From Chitinophagaceae bacterium (GTDB lineage: Bacteria > Bacteroidota > Bacteroidia > Chitinophagales > Chitinophagaceae): a stretch of DNA of 33,103 nt. The translations under genes and the position numbers were made by a program. Below, piece by piece: positions 26,508-33,103 of this stretch; the first letter of the stretch is position 1; each line of letters opens with the position of its first letter. Below the pieces are notes generated by a model that had not been told where the DNA came from, made no database searches, and saw nothing but the letters and a program-made list of their open reading frames with translations. The stretch spans positions 1 through 33,103 of the forward strand of contig JANYEX010000136.1 of NCBI GenBank assembly GCA_025359725.1. Direction: 5' to 3'.

Positions 26508-27170
26508 ATGCAACTTAATACAGTGATATTTGATATTGATGGATTATTGATAGACAGTGAACCCTTATGGAACGAAGCCGCAACAGAGGTTTTTAAACTA
26601 TACGATATTTCCCTTACTGAGCAACAATACCTAAGTACAACTGGACTTAGAACAAAAGAGTTCGTAATTCAGTGGTTTGATTATTTTAATATTTCTCAAA
26701 ACAGGGCAGCTGAAGCGGAAAGAAGAATAATAATTTCGGTATTAAAGAAAATTGAAGAGAAAGCTACAATCATGAAGGGGGTAACGCATATATTCAACTT
26801 CTTTCTTAGTAAAGGCTTTAAGATAGGACTTGCTACTTCTTCCCCGCAGGAATTAATAGACTTAGTAATAAAGATGATTGGATTGGAAAGTATTGTTCAC
26901 GCAACAGCTTCGGCTCAAAAACTACCCTATGGCAAACCACATCCTCAGGTTTATTTGGAATGTGCTGCCAAATTAAATTCAAATCCTAGCTCTTGTGTTT
27001 GCTTTGAGGACTCTTTTAATGGATTGATAGCAGCAAAGGCTGCAAGAATGAAATGCGTGGTAATTCCTCACCACGCATTATTAAAGGAAGAAAGATGGGG
27101 AGCAGCCGATCTAAAACTATCCTCACTACAAAACTTTGGAGAGCTTCATTTTGGCGTATTATTTAACTAA
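26508..27170 (+). CDS. HAD family sugar-phosphate phosphatase (HxpB-like)
   Basis: A 220-residue haloacid dehalogenase-superfamily hydrolase. Motif I is FDIDGLLIDSEPLW (nucleophile Asp9, general acid Asp11), motif II is LATSSPQE (about 115-122), motif III is the lysine in YGKPHPQVYLE, and motif IV is CFEDSFNGLIAAKAA. The helical cap domain lies between residues 15 and 85. The motif I extension GLLIDSEPLW is the one found in YniC/HxpB hexitol-phosphate and 2-deoxyglucose-6-phosphate phosphatases, so a small sugar phosphate is the likely substrate; beta-phosphoglucomutase activity is an alternative. It is convergent with infC, with 19 bases between stops. Confidence 0.88.
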   Translation: MQLNTVIFDIDGLLIDSEPLWNEAATEVFKLYDISLTEQQYLSTTGLRTKEFVIQWFDYFNISQNRAAEAERRIIISVLKKIEEKATIMKGVTHIFNFFLSKGFKIGLATSSPQELIDLVIKMIGLESIVHATASAQKLPYGKPHPQVYLECAAKLNSNPSSCVCFEDSFNGLIAAKAARMKCVVIPHHALLKEERWGAADLKLSSLQNFGELHFGVLFN

Positions 27171-27189
27171 TGAGTATATAGTAAATATT

Positions 27190-27783
27190 TTATTCAGTAT
27201 CCTTTTTCTTCTTGGCAGATTTTGGTGTAAGCATCAAAAACATCTTCTTACCTTCTAGTTTAGGTAAGCTTTCAGGCTGACCACAATCTGCTAACCGCTC
27301 TGCGAATTTCAAAAGAATCAACTCGCCACGTTCCTTAAACATGATGGCACGTCCCTTAAATTGAACCCAAGCTTTAACCTTATTTCCTTCTTTAAGAAAT
27401 TTTTCGGCGTGCTTAGATTTAAAATCAAAGTCATGATCATCTGTTCCTGGTGTAAAACGAACTTCTTTTACTTCACTTTGCTTAGCATTGGCTTTCATTT
27501 CTTTTTCCTTACGTTTCTTTTCGTAAAGAAATTTTTTGTAATCAATTGCTTTACAAACAGGCGGAGCCGCATTAGGGGAAATTTCTACTAAATCTAGCTC
27601 AAGTTGTTGAGCAATTTTTAAGGCTTCTTGAATTGGATAGATGCCAACTGTTACATTTTCACCAACTAAACGAACTTGCAAAGCGCGTATTCTTTCATTG
27701 ATTCGGTGTTCTGGTTCTTGTTGTTTGTTAAAACGGGGGTTGAATCTACCTCCCCCACTGTTGCTTTTAAACGGTAATGCCAT
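27190..27783 (-). CDS. infC: Translation initiation factor IF-3
   Basis: A 197-residue IF-3, which keeps 30S subunits apart from 50S and checks start-codon pairing. After a basic leader (MALPFKSNSGGGRFNPRFN) come the N-terminal domain (EHRINERIRALQVRLVGENVTVGIYP), the lysine-rich linker (KKFLYEKKRKEKEMKA) and the C-terminal domain (KEVRFTPGTDDHDFDFK, GRAIMFKERGELIL). The start is a plain ATG, not the rare AUU used for autoregulation in enterics. It is co-directional with thrS, 58 bases upstream. The usual downstream partners rpmI and rplT are absent, and a convergent phosphatase gene follows instead. Confidence 0.96.
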   Translation of the reverse strand: MALPFKSNSGGGRFNPRFNKQQEPEHRINERIRALQVRLVGENVTVGIYPIQEALKIAQQLELDLVEISPNAAPPVCKAIDYKKFLYEKKRKEKEMKANAKQSEVKEVRFTPGTDDHDFDFKSKHAEKFLKEGNKVKAWVQFKGRAIMFKERGELILLKFAERLADCGQPESLPKLEGKKMFLMLTPKSAKKKKDTE

Positions 27784-27841
27784 TAAGACTTGTTTAATTT
27801 TATTGTGACTTATTTATTTGTTTATAAAGTTAGAAGGAAAT

Positions 27842-29779
27842 CTATTCTGCACTCCTTCTTTCTAAAATTTCTTTTTTGATATTACTGATAAATTCTTCCG
27901 AAGATAATGATCCTGAATCACCTTTACCCTGACGACGTATTGATAACCTGCTTTCTTGCACTTCCTTCTCCCCTACTACTAGCATATAAGGCACACGACT
28001 TAACTCTGCTTCACGAATTTTCTTTCCTATCTTTTCTTGGCGTTCATCAATTTCTACCCTTACTCCTTCTTTTGCCAAAGCTGCTTTCACACTTTCAGCA
28101 TACTCAATAAACTTATCGCTGATAGGTAATATTTTTACTTGTAACGGCGATAACCATACTGGGAATTTACCTGCATAGTGCTCTAATAAGAATCCAATAA
28201 ACCTTTCATGCGTACCTAAAGGTGCTCTGTGAATAATTAACGGAATATCACTTTCATTATTTTGTGTGGTATATTCTAATTTGAATTTCCTTCCACTATT
28301 AAAATCAACCTGATTGGTAGCTAGCGTAAATTCACGTCCCACAATACTCCATATCTGTACATCAATCTTCGGACCGTAGAAAGCAGCTTCATCTTGAACT
28401 TCTATAAAAGGTGTTCCTGTTTCAATCAATACCTTACGAACCATAGATTCCGTTTCTTGCCAAAGTGCTGGTTCGTTTACATATTTCTTTCCTAATTTAC
28501 TTGGAACATGCAAACTCAAACGCATTACATACTTCTCAATCCCAAATATTTTGAAGTATTTTAAATACATTTCATTCACCGCCTTAAACTCTTCAAAAAA
28601 CTGTTCTTTACTGCAATAGATGTGTGCATCATTCATGTGTAAACAACGAACACGCATCAATCCAAACAACTCACCACTTTGCTCATATCTATAGCACGTA
28701 CCATATTCCGCTATTCTATAAGGTAAGTCACGGTAACTTTTGGGTTCTGCGGAAAATATCTTATGGTGATGAGGACAGTTCATGGGTTTAAGATAGTATT
28801 TCTCACCGTCCATCTCCATTGGCGGGAACATACTCTCTGCATAATAAGGTAAGTGTCCGCTTGTTAGATAGATACTTTCCTTGGCAATATGCGGTGTAAC
28901 CACACGCTTATAACTACCTGCACCTTCTGTCTCTTTAGCTAGCTTCTCTAATTCTTCTATTATAACTGTACCATTAGGCATCCAAAGAACTAAACCTTGA
29001 CCAATTTCGTCATCCATTGTATAGATGCCTAACTCTTTTCCTAGCTTTCTATGATCCCGTTTCTTTGCTTCTTCTAGCATCAAAAGATACTCATCTAATT
29101 CTTTAAGCGTAGGAAAAGTAATACCATAAAGCCTAGTAAGTTGTTTATTATTTTCATCTCCTTTCCAGTAAGCACCAGCAATATTGGTCAATTTTATTGC
29201 CTTAACAGTACCTGTAGAAGGAATATGTGGTCCGCGACATAAATCTGTAAATCCGCCTTGCGAGTAAAAAGTTATCTCGCCGTCTGTGAGATTAGTTAAT
29301 AAATCTAATTTATACTCATCCCCTTTCTCTTCAAAATAACTAATGGCATCCGCCTTAGAAATCTCCTTTCTTAGAAATTGATTGTTTTGCTTAGCTAACT
29401 CTTGCATCTTCTTCTCCAACCCTGCCAAGTCTTCTTCCGTAAGCTTTCTGTCGCCCAAGTCCATATCATAATAGAAGCCTCTATCCAAAGCAGGTCCTAC
29501 CCAAAACTTTACACCCGGGAAGGTAGCTTCTACTGCTTCTGCCATTAAATGCGCTGATGAATGCCAAAAAGTATTCTTTCCTTCGCTGTCATCCCATGTA
29601 ATTAACTTTAGCGTAGCATCCGTATTTATTGCTCTAGCTACATCCCAAACCTGTCCGTTTATGCTTGCAGCCAACACTTTTCTTGCAAGTCCCTCGCTGA
29701 TAGACTTAGCAATATCCAAAGCACTTACACCATTTTCATATTGCCTAACAGCACCATCAGGAAAAGTAATATTTATCAT
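27842..29779 (-). CDS. thrS: Threonyl-tRNA synthetase
   Basis: A 645-residue class II synthetase that charges tRNA-Thr. The track ORF begins at a TTG; I use the ATG at 29777-29779 (MINITFPDG), which gives the standard TGS domain start and lies 33 bases after an exact -7 element. Domains in order are TGS (1-60), editing domain with the HSSAHLMAEA zinc-type motif and DLCRGPHIPSTG, class II catalytic core (MNCPHHHKIF zinc and active site, motif 2 CYRYEQSGELFGLMRVR, motif 3 HRAPLGTHERFIGFLLEHY) and the anticodon-binding domain. Length is normal. It is the first gene of a thrS-infC operon. Confidence 0.97.
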   Translation of the reverse strand: MINITFPDGAVRQYENGVSALDIAKSISEGLARKVLAASINGQVWDVARAINTDATLKLITWDDSEGKNTFWHSSAHLMAEAVEATFPGVKFWVGPALDRGFYYDMDLGDRKLTEEDLAGLEKKMQELAKQNNQFLRKEISKADAISYFEEKGDEYKLDLLTNLTDGEITFYSQGGFTDLCRGPHIPSTGTVKAIKLTNIAGAYWKGDENNKQLTRLYGITFPTLKELDEYLLMLEEAKKRDHRKLGKELGIYTMDDEIGQGLVLWMPNGTVIIEELEKLAKETEGAGSYKRVVTPHIAKESIYLTSGHLPYYAESMFPPMEMDGEKYYLKPMNCPHHHKIFSAEPKSYRDLPYRIAEYGTCYRYEQSGELFGLMRVRCLHMNDAHIYCSKEQFFEEFKAVNEMYLKYFKIFGIEKYVMRLSLHVPSKLGKKYVNEPALWQETESMVRKVLIETGTPFIEVQDEAAFYGPKIDVQIWSIVGREFTLATNQVDFNSGRKFKLEYTTQNNESDIPLIIHRAPLGTHERFIGFLLEHYAGKFPVWLSPLQVKILPISDKFIEYAESVKAALAKEGVRVEIDERQEKIGKKIREAELSRVPYMLVVGEKEVQESRLSIRRQGKGDSGSLSSEEFISNIKKEILERRSAE

Positions 29780-29812
29780 ACCTATATATAGTCCTTTATT
29801 TTGTAAAGATGG

Positions 29813-29820
29813 CAAATGTA
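29813..29820 (-). promoter_or_regulatory. -7 element of thrS-infC
   Basis: The coding strand reads TACATTTG, an exact TAnnTTTG match located inside the longer TTG-initiated ORF, which supports the inner ATG as the true thrS start. Confidence 0.6.
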
Positions 29821-30000
29821 CTAAATGAGTTGATGTATTTAAGGCTTTATTAATAAGATTCAGATTTATGTTAAAAAAACTAGCATTCCCCAATCTGTAT
29901 AAACATGATTCGCGTCAGAAAATAGTTGTGCGTTTCATTTAAAGCACCTTTAACTATTTTTTTTAATAGGTCTCGATTAATTTGCACGCTTGTGACAAAT

Positions 30001-31101
30001 ATGAAATTGACTTTTACTTTAATCGCGTTACTTTTTACAACAATAGGATTCTCCCAGAACCTTACAGGTATCTGGCGTGGGCATTTTGTACAGAACACTT
30101 TCCACCTTCGTTCGGGGCAGTTTGTTGAGGACAAATACAAATACGAAGTACAGATAAACGATTTGGTAAACGACGCCATAGAGGGAGTTACCTATTCGTA
30201 CAAATCCACCTTGTTCTACGGGAAGGCAGCCATTCAGGGTATTTATACAAGAAAGAGTAAGACGCTTATACTTAAAGAGACCAAAATGCTAGAGTTAAAG
30301 ATAAGCGACCAATCAACCGCTTGTTTGATGACTTGCTATCTGGACTATTCAAAATCTGCCGGAACAGGTAAAGAAACTCTTTCTGGCACTTACACTAGCG
30401 TAAACGAAATAAACGGAACTGAATGCGGAAGCGGTTCTGTTCATCTTGAGAAAGTAAAAGAAAGCGACTTTGAAAAGGAAGAATTTCTATTAAAAAAAGA
30501 GAATACTGTTGCCAAACATAAAAACGGACTTTCATTAAATAAAAAACCTCTTCCAAGGAAGGCAGCAATTAAACCAGGGGCAGAGGATTTTGTAATAAGT
30601 AAAGAAAAAGACAGACCTATATATAAGCTGCCGGATGCTGACACATTAGTAAACAAGGCACCAGACACAACAGCCGTAGCAGAAACTCCCGCACCAGAGA
30701 AAAAGGACACAGCCGTATTAGCAACTATTCCAGATGTTTTGCAAAAAAGAGAGAATGTATTAGCACAGTCATTTATGGTTGACAGTCAGGACGTTAAAAT
30801 AGAATTTTATGATAATGGGCAGATAGATGGCGACACTATCAGTGTTTACCATAACAACATAAGGATAGTAAATAGCCAGCGTCTTACCTATTCGCCGATT
30901 ACGATGCAGATACGCATTCAAAAAGAAAACCCTACTTACGAGTTTATTGTGGTAGCAGAAAACCTTGGTTCTGTACCGCCGAATACTGCATTGGTAATCA
31001 TTACATCTGGCAGTAAACACTACGAAATAAACATTGCCTCTGATGAACAGCGTAATGCTAAAATTATGTTGAATTATCAAAAGGCACCTTCGAGAAACTA
31101 A
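30001..31101 (+). CDS. Secreted hypothetical protein with a conserved C-terminal domain
   Basis: The track ORF starts at a GTG; I use the ATG at 30001, giving 366 residues with a signal peptide (MKLTFTLIALLFTTIGFS). Residues about 20-155 are beta-rich and lipocalin-like (LTGIWRGHFVQN, LSGTYTSVNEINGTECGSG). A low-complexity charged and proline-rich linker follows (about 160-260). The C-terminal 100 residues carry IEFYDNGQIDGDTISVYHNN and VVAENLGSVPPNTALVII, a domain I recognise from many exported Bacteroidota proteins but cannot name. It probably acts in the periplasm or outer envelope. It is divergent from thrS, with a weak -7 match TTAATTTG at 29977-29984. Confidence 0.75.
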   Translation: MKLTFTLIALLFTTIGFSQNLTGIWRGHFVQNTFHLRSGQFVEDKYKYEVQINDLVNDAIEGVTYSYKSTLFYGKAAIQGIYTRKSKTLILKETKMLELKISDQSTACLMTCYLDYSKSAGTGKETLSGTYTSVNEINGTECGSGSVHLEKVKESDFEKEEFLLKKENTVAKHKNGLSLNKKPLPRKAAIKPGAEDFVISKEKDRPIYKLPDADTLVNKAPDTTAVAETPAPEKKDTAVLATIPDVLQKRENVLAQSFMVDSQDVKIEFYDNGQIDGDTISVYHNNIRIVNSQRLTYSPITMQIRIQKENPTYEFIVVAENLGSVPPNTALVIITSGSKHYEINIASDEQRNAKIMLNYQKAPSRN

Positions 31102-31277
31102 TAATAGAAGGTTATCGACTACTATTTTTCTCTTTTTTTTCTGGAATATCTGTGGTAACCTTTTTCTTATTTAATGAAAAGCAAAGCGGAATTAATTGTA
31201 GTTATGGAATAATATACATTGACTGGAAAGGCATTAATGAATTGATTTTCGTAAGGCTTTATTACTATTTTAATTAG

Positions 31278-31285
31278 TATATTTG
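31278..31285 (+). promoter_or_regulatory. -7 element of the first transposase gene
   Basis: TATATTTG matches TAnnTTTG exactly, 16 bases before the ATG at 31302. Confidence 0.5.
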
Positions 31286-31301
31286 TGTCAAATAAACTAG
31301 T

Positions 31302-32183
31302 ATGACAGTAATTGGTTTTATGAAACGTTTTGGTACGCAAAAAGCATGTTTGGAACATTTGTCAAATAAAAAGTGGGGGCAATCCTTCTTGTGTTCGAGA
31401 TGTAAATGCGCTGTTTATACAGAGGGCAATACCTATTTGGACAGGCGGTGCAATAACTGTAAGTATAATGAGGGTGCTACTGCCAATACCTTATTCCATG
31501 GGGTGAAGTTCCCATTGCCAAAAGCATTCCTTATATGTTACAGGCTTTCCACCAAAAAGGGTATGAGTAGCCATGAGATAGCCAAGGAAGTAGGTATCAC
31601 ACAGAAGACAGCTTGGATATTCTGCGCAAAAGTCAGGGCTTTTATGAACAGCAGTGGGTTGCACCTATTGGAAGGCGAAGTGCATGTGGATGAATGCGTT
31701 ATTGGTGGCAAAGAAGAGAAGAAACCGGGTAGGAGCCTAGGGAAGAAGAAACCAGTACTTATGACGGTTGAAGTGAGAGCAAAGGGCAAGATAGGTAGGG
31801 TGTATGCCAAACGGATAGCCAATTACCAAAAGGAAACGATATACCCTATTTTGGAAGGACACATAAAATCAGATGCAAAAGTGGTGACAGATGCATACCC
31901 AAGTTATGACAAACTGAATGAGAAGTTCGCCCAAGCAAAGCAGGTGAAATCCATGAAGGGGGCGAACTTCTTAGAGATGCACCAACAAATTATGAACATG
32001 AAAGGGGCATTGAGAGGCCTACACCATAAATCTAGCGACAAACACTTACAAGGATACTTGGACCAGCACTGCTTTAGGACTAACAGACGAACAATGAAAG
32101 AACCTATTGTACTTAACCTCATTGAGAAGGCTCTGGTTAATCGGATAGTCAACTACAAATATTTAAAGGCTATTGCAGCCTAA
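31302..32183 (+). CDS. IS1595 family transposase (ISXO2-like)
   Basis: A 293-residue transposase with an N-terminal zinc ribbon (CSRC at 31-34 and CNNC at 50-53), a helix-turn-helix-like segment (MSSHEIAKEVGITQKTAWIF, about 88-107) and an ISXO2-type RNase H-fold domain with conserved acids in HVDECVIGG (Asp about 130) and VVTDAYPSY (Asp about 197). The C-terminal LQGYLDQHCFRTNRR corresponds to the usual YLxEFxFRxNRR end of the domain; the Glu there is Gln in this copy. The frame is intact and the start is ATG. An inverted pair, gaataatatac (31207-31217) and gtatattattc (32184-32194), may mark terminal repeats, but I cannot fix the ends or a target duplication. Confidence 0.88.
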   Translation: MTVIGFMKRFGTQKACLEHLSNKKWGQSFLCSRCKCAVYTEGNTYLDRRCNNCKYNEGATANTLFHGVKFPLPKAFLICYRLSTKKGMSSHEIAKEVGITQKTAWIFCAKVRAFMNSSGLHLLEGEVHVDECVIGGKEEKKPGRSLGKKKPVLMTVEVRAKGKIGRVYAKRIANYQKETIYPILEGHIKSDAKVVTDAYPSYDKLNEKFAQAKQVKSMKGANFLEMHQQIMNMKGALRGLHHKSSDKHLQGYLDQHCFRTNRRTMKEPIVLNLIEKALVNRIVNYKYLKAIAA

Positions 32184-32379
32184 GTATATTATTCTATGTA
32201 GTTAATTAGATTTCAAAACTCTACAAAACGCCTTATCCCCTCTGTTCCCTAAGATAAAAGTTATATTCTAAAGGCAATATAGCAACCCTTTATGAAAAAA
32301 GTTCTCTTTAAATAGCTAAAAGCTATTATTACTATAGATTAAAAGAACAATTAATAGTATTTTTAATAACTATCCGCTA

Positions 32380-32410
32380 TTTGGTAATTCTAATTAGTTT
32401 AGTAAATTTG
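32380..32410 (+). promoter_or_regulatory. Promoter of the second transposase
   Basis: A TTTG (32380-32383) and a TAAATTTG (32403-32410) are spaced by 19 bases, the full Bacteroidota promoter layout. The start codon lies 16 bases beyond. It is the cleanest promoter in the window. Confidence 0.6.
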
Positions 32411-32426
32411 GCTAAATAAATAGGTT

Positions 32427-33103
32427 ATGAGATTATCGGACTTCTTTACTAATTATTCGGATGAACAGACTTGTAAAGCTTTCTTTAAGTCAAGGCGTGA
32501 ATTGTATGGCATAAGTTGCGAGCATTACGGTTCATTACATCTTAGTTGGAATGAAAAAGAGAGCAGGTGGCGTTGTAGGGAATGTAATTTCGCCACTGGC
32601 TTGAAGCAAGGAACGGTGTGTAAAATTCAAATTTAAGTTACCGTGTATGGTTATGGGCATTATACCTGATGAGTCTTACCAAGAAAGGATTCTCCGCTTT
32701 AGAGATGCAGCGTCTCATAGGTCATAAGCGTTATGAACCCATCTGGTTGTTGATGCAAAAGATAAGAATGAGCATGGGTAGCAGGGACGACAGGTATAGT
32801 CTGGATGGCTATATAGAAATGGATGAAGGATTCTTTGAAGGTCACCGAAAGAAAGAAACAGTCGAAGAAGGATTGAATAAACCTGTAAAGGAACTTGACA
32901 GGCAGGTAAAGGCGATAGTTGCTATTTCTGTAAACAAAGTGGATGTCGCTAATCAAAAGGTTAACCGTCCCGCAACGAAGGCTGGCTTTGTAAAAATGAG
33001 TGTGGTTAGCAGTTTGTCAAAGGATGAGGTCAGTTGTGAGGCCGAGAAGATGATTTAAAAATCAGCAACGATCATTACCGATGGTAGGCGCTGTTACACA
33101 TGG
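32427..33103 (+). pseudogene. Decayed IS1595 family transposase (runs off the window)
   Basis: A second IS1595-type transposase, only about half as similar to its neighbour in visible motifs. The track shows two ORFs (32427-32636 and 32669-33058), but they are one gene. The first ends after KQGTVCKIQI; the reading frame one base back continues NSNLSYRVWLWALYLMSLT into the second ORF, so a single base is missing in the A-run near 32620. A TAA follows KMI at 33056-33058 and the frame continues KSATIITDGRRCYT to the window end, so a second lesion is a nonsense codon. The zinc ribbon also reads CEHY where CxxC is expected. Conserved acids appear in YIEMDEGFFEG and IITDGRR. Confidence 0.85.

Noticed and set aside
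32615-32630. Programmed frameshift in the second transposase
   Set aside because: The A-run is only four bases, and slipping back one base would place the tRNA on TAA. With a further in-frame stop and a lost zinc ligand, mutation is the simpler reading.

Overview
The window looks like the chromosome of a Bacteroidota bacterium, most likely a Chitinophagaceae or Sphingobacteriales relative. The evidence is an AT-rich genome, start codons preceded by A-rich leaders instead of Shine-Dalgarno sequences, several exact matches to the Bacteroidota -7 promoter element TAnnTTTG, a protein with a type IX secretion / gliding-motility C-terminal domain, a TonB-dependent receptor paired with a DUF5689 lipoprotein, and an S9 dipeptidyl peptidase. 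Genus cannot be fixed from sequence alone.

Layout. 1-461: end of an upstream unit (terminator) and a small MITE-like inverted-repeat element. 462-3830 (minus): DPP-IV-type exopeptidase, a secreted hypothetical and a small lipoprotein; the first two share a 24-nt motif at the same distance from their starts. 4140-8203 (minus): the sucA-sucB operon for the E1 and E2 subunits of 2-oxoglutarate dehydrogenase, with its own terminator. 8371-8727: rpsT with promoter and terminator. 8805-10383 (minus): a small conserved protein and bifunctional ribBA. 11005-12636: a secreted ThuA-like protein convergent with a Bacteroidota hypothetical. 12637-14959: an accessory, repeat-rich stretch with a nested palindrome, a REP-like palindrome and a DUF433/DUF5615 toxin-antitoxin pair bracketed by direct repeats. 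14960-16792: a POT-family peptide transporter and a small membrane protein. 16978-21036: a 1352-residue cell-surface protein (IgGFc-binding-like N-terminus, PKD repeats, type B T9SS sorting domain). 21037-21987: non-coding with hairpins, tandem copies and an operator-like dyad. 21988-26025: TonB receptor plus DUF5689 lipoprotein. 26508-27170: HAD phosphatase. 27190-29779 (minus): thrS-infC. 30001-31101: a secreted hypothetical. 31302-33103: an intact IS1595-family transposase followed by a second, decayed one running off the window.

How it fits together. Most of the window is core metabolism and translation (TCA cycle, riboflavin synthesis, S20, IF-3, ThrRS) interleaved with envelope and secretion functions: periplasmic peptide trimming (DPP-IV), inner-membrane peptide uptake (POT), outer-membrane uptake (TonB/DUF5689) and a T9SS surface protein. 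Accessory material is confined to 12637-14959 and 31302-33103. I found no CRISPR array, tRNA or rRNA, and no clearly new multi-gene system. The most unusual content is the repeat architecture at 12.7-14.7 kb, the paired upstream motif at 2.66/3.24 kb and the dyad in front of the TonB receptor. Where the ORF track began at a TTG or GTG codon I moved the start to the next ATG and say so in the entry.
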